Assembly (NCBI GenBank): GCA_026261815.1
Contig: JAMPIT010000848.1
Coordinates: forward strand, 4,340,001 to 4,404,000
DNA from: Monarcha castaneiventris obscurior
Taxonomy: Eukaryota > Chordata > Aves > Passeriformes > Monarchidae
Direction of reading: 5' to 3'
DNA: 64,000 nt
The stretch's first letter is position 1. Every line of letters starts with the position of its first letter. This document shows positions 58,572 through 64,000 of this stretch, piece by piece. Position numbers and translations under genes: made by a program. The notes under the pieces are model-generated. The model saw only the letters and a list, made by a program, of their open reading frames with translations, searched no databases and was not told the origin of the DNA.

Positions 58572-59278
58572 AAAACAATATTTTCTGTGCTATCACTAAG
58601 ACTTGGATCCCGGCAAGGTCCTATGTGTTGACAAAATGGCATTGGTACTACCTGAAAATCAAAAGAAACAATCCCAGAGTGACAAGGAACCTGGGAAAAA
58701 ACAGAGAGAGAGATACAGAGTTTGACCATAAAGTAAAACTTTAATTCTTATAAAGCCCTAAATGAGACAAAGAGAGAGCAAATATTTGTTCTGCTGCTGA
58801 CCTTCTCAGGCAAATAGCACGTGAGACCCTGTGGGGCTGGAGGCATCATGCTGCTGGGAAGTGAGAAATCACCAAAAGCCAGAGTGGGCTGTCGAGAACC
58901 AGCTGATTACTCGGGGAGTCAAATTCCAGCGCACTGAGAAGCCCTTACCTGGATGAATGTGCCCTAATAACAGATATGTTTTTGCCATTACTTTTTGCCA
59001 CTGAAGGGAGAGGAATTCATTTCCAGTGTATCTCGAGTTGAAATTCAAACATATTTTCAGCATATCTATAATTTTCTGCATGTAGTTGGTCCTGCCATCT
59101 CAGCTAGAGAATAAGTTTTAGTATTTTGAGCTGAAAAATGAACTTCTAAAAATTTTTGGTAGAATTTGCCATTCTGTCACACTAAGAAGCTGATTTTGGT
59201 GATGTCTGTGCCTCCAAGGGCACAGCACTGCTGCCACGACAGGGAAAGGTGCTTGCCTGAGCTGGGCATGTGGCACAG
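58572..59278. other. Spacer between two inverted CR1 copies
   Basis: About 700 bp of unrecognised sequence, with an AGAGAGAGA run near 58705. Confidence 0.4.
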
Positions 59279-59428
59279 CCACAGAATCACAGAATGGTTT
59301 GGGTTGGGAACGACCTTGGAGACCATCTCGTTCCAACCCCCTGCCAAGGGCAGGGACACCTTCCACCAGACCAGGTTGCTCCAAGCCCTGTCCTGCCTGG
59401 CCTTGGACACTTCCAGGGACAGGAGATC
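59279..59428 (-). mobile_element. CR1 LINE fragment, 3' end
   Basis: CCACAGAATCACAGAATGG then TTTGGGTTGGGAACGACCTT, CCAACCCCCTGCCAAGGGCA and CTTGGACACTTCCAGGGACA, in reverse-complement CR1 order. Confidence 0.92.
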
Positions 59429-62400
59429 CAATCAGCCACTTATTTTCAGCTGCAAGAAGCGATTTTTTTGCTCCTACCTGGAATGTGTGGCCTGGTGGCT
59501 GACACCAGCCAGCAAAGCAGTGGTGGCTCTGCTCTCTGCCCAGCTGGGAGGTCAGGGTGGGTTTAAGATATAAAGGCAAAGACTACCCAGGAGATGAGCC
59601 ACAGAATTAACACCTGGCTGATGGCTTAACAGGGTGTTACTCGTGGCTCCAGGTCTGCTCCTCACAGCCCTCCTCTTGCCAAGAACACCCCTTCCCTGAG
59701 CCAGTGTCCTTACTGGGGCAGCTGATCACCCTGGTAATGATGCTGTTGGTGACTAATCTTCCAGGATTAAAAATGAACTGTAGCTGCTGCGGCTTCCACC
59801 TTTGCCGCATAGCAACGAGAGCAGAAAGTCAATTAATTACCTTCTCGCTGGAATCCAGGGGCCCTTTCGTCCTCGGCTCAGCCGAGTGTGTAATGGAAAA
59901 GGGATGGAGGCAGGCTGCAGCTGGCCAGCTGGGAATTGCATGACAAAGTGAAAGATGAGCTCTGGGAAACAGAGGAGAGGGAGGGTGCTGGGGGGGAAAC
60001 CCTCATCCTACAGGTTCATTAAAAAAAAGTAAGATGCTACTGATTACACAATTATTGACTTATTTCCCTGCTTCCAGCCCTGATGATGGTTCTGCAGGCA
60101 CCCTGTCTTGTTGCAGGGCACCACCTGAGCTCCTGGAGACATGGGATTATCTGCTCTGACCTCCTCCCTGCTTCAGAACTGGGCTTTCAAGAAGTTTATT
60201 TGGGTAATGGTCTCTTTTTGGCTGCTGTTTCCTTGGGTAATGGTCCCTTCTGGGCTGTTGCAGCCTCTCACATTGCCCCAGAGCTTCCACCCAGCAGCTG
60301 TTTGGTTGCTCTGAGAGCTGGTTTTGAATGTGACTGTTTCACTGCTCTTTCTGGTGGCTTTCTGTGGTGAAGGTTAATGGGGAAATCATTCTAAAGATTG
60401 AATTTCCTTGGAAAGATTTGATGGATGGGTACAAACAAACTGAGAAGTCATGGGTGGTGATCTGCACAGCTATGGAGTTTGACTCAGCGGGAGGATGTGC
60501 AGCTTTTAGCAGCCTCTGTGGAGCCAAGGGCTTGTAAGGTCACCCTCAGCCCTCCCAGATAGAGCTCAGTGCCCTTTTCTGAGGGAAACTGGAAAAGTGA
60601 AGGAAGATAAGGACTATTTTAATGTCCATTTATCAGATCTGACAGCTTCAGAGCCCTTGGTAATTATCTGTTAATGAGAGCAAATAAATGTTACCTCTGG
60701 CCCCTCTTGTTCAGCAGCGTCACTCAGGTCACCTCGCAGGGGTTGGGAGAGGGGACTTCAGGACTGACACCTCCTGGGACAGGAAAGAAGGGACTGTGGA
60801 AGGGAGGAGCATGAACTGGGATGTGCAGGAGCCTCCAGCACGGCTCATGGTGGGTCCACGGAGTGAGGAGGGGCTCCCTGTGCAGGGCTCTGTGGCAGTG
60901 ACAGCCAGTGAGGTGATAGAGGGAACGTCAGGTGCCCAGAAAGGAGTCCTGGTTTGTAGAAAGAATCAAACCTAGAGAGACCAAGGAATGTGAGACCCTC
61001 TAGTTTAACTTTCCCTCTGGGCACTTCTGTCCTCTTATCAGTTGGGATGTGAGCTGAACCAGGCTCCAGTGATTTATCTACAGTGACAGAGCTACAGCCA
61101 CTGAAATGGAACAAGGAAGCTTAATCTCTGCTTTCCTGCACAAGTTGGAAATTTGGAATCCCAGGTTTCCCTTTCCCCATCAGGGGTTTGTGCCACATAT
61201 AGAAGCTTTTGGCAAAACCAAGTGTCCAGCTTTAACAGCTGAAGACCTTTGGTGTGACAGGAAGGATGTCAGATCCACAGGGAAAAACTGAGAGTGCTGT
61301 GCCCAGTTTGGTGAGTTCAGTGACATTTGCAAGCCTTAACAAACAAGTCTTGAGGATCTTCTACCCAGTGCAACCACCAAATGTCTATTTAATAGCTAAG
61401 ATGAGGTGTTTTAGTTCTGGAAGAGAGTTCCTGAGCCACAGTCCTGCTGTGGGACAGCACAGCCCTCTCCTTTCCCAGCTTTGCAGTCTCCTCTCACTCA
61501 GCTTTCTAACGTGGAGAAGTAGTAACTTTAAGTCTCTTTATTAATTTACCTCATCTGCAGTTTACATGTGTGCAGGGGGAGGTAATCACAGAGCTGCCTT
61601 CCCTGCTGTTCTCTTCCTGAGGTTTTATACTCTCCAAATTTCTTTTTGTTATAAATCAAATTAACTAAATTGCTTAAGAAGTACTGTTCTATTAAAAGCA
61701 GATAGTGTTGTGATGCCAAAAGGTTTATTAGGAGAACTGTATTTTTAGCAGTAATACTTTGGGATTACTGGCTGCTAAGTTCAGAGTTTCAAAGTTTAAA
61801 GACTGCTTATAACTCCCCTGTGAAATAAATATTCTGGTATGCATTTACAGAGGCCTACAGCAAGGTACAAATGGATGAAAAGATTAAAATATGGCTAATA
61901 TATTGGTTATTTTATTTGCTGAAGATCCTTGGGTCCCCACACAAAGCTGTAGAGGTGCCAGAAGTCTTGGTGGTCCTGAGTGGGTTTGGGAAGGTCCTGA
62001 GGCACAAAGAGTGAGCCCAGCTGGTGCATCCATGGACCCTTTCGTGGGATGCAGCGATGCATTTCATGAACCAGCTTGTCCCCTTTGAGGGAAGTGGTGT
62101 GGGGGAGCAGCAAACCAGCACAGCAAGGCTCCCCAGCATTTGAGTTTCCTTCCTGCTGGAAAAGCAGCAGCAGGGGAGGGTAAAGCCCCCTCCGTATCCT
62201 GCAGTGTGTCCCAAAAGGATGCACCACGCTGGACTGGGCTCCTGGAGTGCTCAGGGGAGGGGTGGTGCTGGTACCACGAGCACCTCTGAGCCTTGGGCAG
62301 CCACCCTGTGCTGCTGCCCTCTGCTCACTGCAGGGATGGAGGCAGTGGGCAGGAATGCTGCTTGAGTGCCCAGAAAGTACTTATTTGCAAATATTTTTAA

Positions 62401-63587
62401 ATCTCATTTGCCCTCCTCTCTTAATTCAAAGGCTTAAGCTAAACCCGTGGAAAGGCACAGAATCTGTCCCTGTAATACCCATGAAAGAGAGACCCTCGGG
62501 TTCCTGGCAGCTGCAGAGCAGACCCTGGGTGAGAACCAACCTGCCTGCACCTTGCCCAGTCCCAGGCCCATTTCTGCCTCTTATGGAGCAGAGTATCCCA
62601 CCAGGAAGTGACCAAAATCCCCACGGGAGGTTTGCTGCAGTGGTAACAGGTGAAATTTCTGTTTTGCTGAGAGATTTGCTGTGTGTCAGTGTGAGCTGCA
62701 CAGCTGTGCACTGTGCTGCTGCATCACCAAAAATACATCCCCTGCTGCAGCTGTGATCTCCAGCTCATGGTCTGTTGCCTCCTTTTTGTCTCCTGGCAAG
62801 GGATAATTTCAGTCCTGCCCTAGTACCTGTTCTATTTCTGTACATTATCCTAGATGAAAGAAGGAAGACCCCTCTGTGAAGATCTGGTCTTCTGCCTGTG
62901 GGGTTGATGCTGAGATGCCCAGGGCTGGCTGGACTCCTCTGGACAAGGAACTCGCTGCTTGCTTGCTCGTGAGGACAATAAATATTGCCCTGTCCCGGCC
63001 TTGCTAGTCTGAAGTGCTGACAGGAAAGCGTTTCAGGTCAGAGTATTTGAGCAACTCTATAGAAATGCTACATTTAGGCTGTAATTACTGAGAGCCATCC
63101 CCGTGACTGGCTCTGGAGTCAGCACGGGGGAGCTGCCAGCAGCGTGAGGTAGCGAGGGCTATTATGGGCACCCCTGCAACAGCAGAGTAGGACACTGTGA
63201 TGAGCTGGTAAGAGCTGCTGAGCCATGTAAGAAACAAGCAGGCATTGCTTGTGTTGGACACAGGTAACTGCATTTCCTTGCAGCCCCTCAGTGCAGGAGC
63301 AGGAGGGCTGGTTCTGCCCCATGCCGAGCCCCCTCTGGCTGCAGGGAGCCGGGCACTCGCTCCCTCCCCGTGCTACAGTGAGCTTTCCCAGCACTGTGCA
63401 TTGCACTGCTCACACTGGCGTTGCGGGATAAAAGGGAATGATGTGTGTGCAATCTCCCTGCAAGAAGAGGTTTTTTCTCTTTTTTTTTTTTTTTTTTTTT
63501 GGCTTTCTTTGCTAAAAGCAGGACTCTGCCTGCACTGCAGAGCAGGGGCAGCCAAGGCGAGTGCAGCATCCTGTCCTCGCCCACAAG
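59429..63587. other. Intergenic DNA
   Basis: No exon was recognised. An imperfect direct repeat (TTGGGTAATGGTC, twice) lies at about 60200-60247, and a 20-base T run lies at 63481-63500. Confidence 0.4.
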
Positions 63588-63665
63588 CACCAGCATCCCC
63601 TCAGCTGGCAGGGGCCATTCAGGGGACACCAGCATCCCCTCAGCTGGCAGGGGCCATTCAGGGGA
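63588..63665. repeat. 39-bp tandem duplication
   Basis: Two adjacent identical 39-bp copies, each starting CACCAGCATCCCCTCAGCTG. The unit is a multiple of three, so it reads as a repeated 13-residue peptide in an open frame, but no gene context supports coding. Confidence 0.95.
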
Positions 63666-63851
63666 CTCAGTGGCACACGAGGTGAGGTTTTGTGTCTCAT
63701 CCTCTCCAGCAGCACGGGAGGTGTTGCTGTGGGCTGAGCTCTCCTTCCCTTCGGATCAAGCTGTGACGTACCTCACTTTGCCCCTTGGCTTTCCTTAGGA
63801 CACAGCAGCAGCTCCACGTGGTGCTTTTCTGAGCTCAGGTTTTGACTGTAT

Positions 63852-64000
63852 CACAGAATCACAGAATTACCAGATTGGAAGAGACCTTCAAGATCATTGA
63901 GTCCAACCTCTGTCCTAACACCCCAACTAAACTAAACCATGGCACCGAGTGCCACATCCAATCTCTTTTTAAACATGTCCAGGGATGGTGATTCCACCAC
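63852..64000 (-). mobile_element. CR1 LINE fragment running off the window
   Basis: ATCACAGAATCACAGAATTA, TGGAAGAGACCTTCAAGATC, AACTAAACTAAACCATGGCA and CCAGGGATGGTGATTCCACC are reverse-complement CR1 of the same type as the copy at 23452. It continues beyond 64000. Confidence 0.88.

Noticed and set aside
59118..59579. Overlapping open frames on both strands
   Set aside because: They run through a CR1 fragment; it is repeat sequence, not a gene.
59801..59816. Second X-box-like match (TTTGCC...AGCAAC)
   Set aside because: The half-sites are imperfect and the spacer too long compared with the site at 36848.
1..64000. CRISPR arrays, operons, tRNA or rRNA genes
   Set aside because: No regularly spaced repeats, no prokaryotic gene packing, and no cloverleaf or rRNA signatures noticed; the window is vertebrate nuclear DNA.

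Overview
This is a vertebrate nuclear DNA window, almost certainly from a bird. It holds one split gene with consensus GT-AG introns, and its interspersed repeats are mostly fragments of the CR1 LINE in the avian style, with CR1 3' ends close to an ATTCTRTGAT motif. It also carries a solo retroviral LTR and a degraded fragment of an avian endogenous-retrovirus-type repeat. There is no operon-like gene packing, and nearly all long ORFs are chance frames in introns, repeats or intergenic DNA.

Layout. 1-7.8 kb is non-coding flank with one CR1. At about 7.95-8.36 kb lies a CpG-rich block with a plausible first exon. From 17.4 to 30.05 kb, fourteen exons on the + strand encode a 635-residue RhoGAP of the ARHGAP18/28/40 group, best called ARHGAP40. 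All exon junctions join in phase. The first AATAAA after the stop is at 32.46 kb, which suggests a 3' UTR of about 2.4 kb. The remaining 31 kb shows no recognisable coding exon. It carries CR1 copies in both orientations, a CR1 split by a 425-bp solo LTR with perfect 9-bp inverted ends and a 4-bp target duplication, an ERV-like fragment near 40-40.5 kb, simple repeats, and several AT-rich stretches with transcription-factor-like motifs that could be distal regulatory DNA.

The encoded protein has an acidic N-terminal region, a central RhoGAP domain with its arginine finger and conserved asparagines in place, and a C-terminal region shared with ARHGAP18 and ARHGAP28. It should stimulate GTP hydrolysis by Rho-family GTPases. 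The most useful leads are the candidate CpG-island first exon that would extend the N terminus in frame, a tandem in-phase acceptor at exon 5, the nested solo LTR, and palindromic motifs in the downstream desert (an E-box palindrome at 43.22 kb and an X-box at 36.85 kb). I saw no clearly new biological system.
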